From NCBI GenBank assembly GCA_021325025.1, contig JAJPHZ010000033.1:1-64000 (forward strand): DNA of 64,000 nucleotides. The letters run 5' to 3'. Within the stretch, counting starts at the first letter, position 1. Every line of letters starts with the position of its first letter. Positions 63,725 through 64,000 of the stretch are shown here, one piece after another. The DNA comes from Pseudomonadota bacterium (lineage in GTDB: Bacteria > Desulfobacterota > Binatia > Binatales > Binataceae). The notes under the pieces were generated by a model. That model did no database searches. It saw nothing but the letters and a program-made list of their open reading frames with translations, and was not told the DNA's origin. A program made the translations under genes and the position numbers.

Positions 63725-64000
63725 ATGGCAGTTCGGCACAAAAGTGTTGAGACCAAGTACATGGAGCAGCGCGACAGGACGCTGCGCGCGCTGGCGCGGC
63801 TTAATCGCCGCGCCTTTCTCAAGGTCGCCGCGGCCAGCGCCGGCGCCGTGCTGGCCAAGGGCCTGATGCCGCCGCACAGCTTTCAGCTCATCGAGTTTGC
63901 CGACGCAGCGACCGACCGAAGCTTCGGCACGGTCGGCAAACAGGGCAGCACGCCGTTTCGTATCGCCTACATCTCCGACAGCCATCTCTATGAGCGCACG
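63725..64000 (+). CDS. Tat-exported metallophosphoesterase, 3' end outside the window
   Basis: Only the first 92 codons are present. GAGG (63715-63718) precedes the ATG. A twin-arginine signal is clear ('LNRRAFLKVAAASAGAVLA', about 26-44). Near the edge, 'FRIAYISDSHLYER' has the D-x-H that opens calcineurin-like phosphoesterase domains. It follows the di-heme peroxidase by 41 bases and is probably co-transcribed with it. Family assignment rests on this one motif. Confidence 0.7.
   Translation, partial: MAVRHKSVETKYMEQRDRTLRALARLNRRAFLKVAAASAGAVLAKGLMPPHSFQLIEFADAATDRSFGTVGKQGSTPFRIAYISDSHLYERT

Overview
This window is visibly GC-rich and densely coded. It comes from a Gram-negative bacterium: it has an outer-membrane barrel protein, lipobox lipoproteins, Tat signal peptides and a periplasmic di-heme peroxidase. 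The core block mutL-miaA-accA-pheA-hisC-tyrA::cmk-rpsA resembles the gene order of Deltaproteobacteria and relatives. The accessory load is unusual: four luciferase-like (LLM) flavin oxidoreductases, three classical SDRs plus FabI, a double CaiB/BaiF CoA-transferase, a remnant acyl-CoA dehydrogenase and two related MFS carriers. This mix recalls uncultured Binatota-type genomes. That placement is inference, because no rRNA or tRNA gene is visible.

Layout. 1-5.3 kb: envelope genes (a barrel truncated by the left edge, small exported proteins, a lipoprotein with an MFS carrier). 5.4-13.5 kb: a UvrD-type helicase, an RRM protein, a membrane-anchored SGNH hydrolase, an MBL hydrolase, a methyltransferase, FabI, a glyoxalase II and an SDR. 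13.6-16.1 kb (minus strand): an alpha/beta hydrolase, an LLM oxidoreductase and an SDR. 16.3-23.1 kb: an AddB/AddA helicase-nuclease pair. 23.2-26.3 kb: a GGCT-like protein, a QueD/PTPS homologue, a sigma54-type AAA+ regulator and a lone receiver. 26.5-34.1 kb: two LLM enzymes, an alpha/beta hydrolase, the double CoA-transferase and a zinc alcohol dehydrogenase, which look like catabolic modules. 34.1-39.3 kb: a phosphoesterase with an orphan partner, a second SGNH hydrolase, small proteins, an ArsC-family protein and ribosomal protein L28. 39.4-49.7 kb: mismatch repair, tRNA modification, fatty-acid and aromatic amino-acid genes, S1 and a HIT protein. 49.7-54.6 kb: an AAA/VWA pair, a VOC protein and an MFS carrier. 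54.6-64 kb: an acyl-CoA dehydrogenase deletion scar, an SDR, two orphan small proteins, threonine ammonia-lyase, a TPR lipoprotein, an LLM enzyme, an enolase-superfamily enzyme, a Tat-type dienelactone hydrolase, a di-heme peroxidase and the start of a Tat-type phosphoesterase.

How the genes work together. pheA, hisC and tyrA can cover both terminal branches from chorismate to Phe and Tyr if HisC also transaminates aromatic keto acids. The aroA usually found before cmk is absent here, and tyrA runs directly into cmk as one ORF. AddB and AddA overlap by 4 bases and should form one double-strand-break resection enzyme. The catabolic modules pair flavin oxidoreductases with hydrolases or CoA-transferases.

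Most notable: the TyrA-Cmk fusion; an inverted-repeat element in its leader that supplies the ribosome binding site; a 60-base element found in two convergent intergenic gaps; an acyl-CoA dehydrogenase reduced to its two ends; and a Fur/PerR-like palindrome on the peroxidase promoter.
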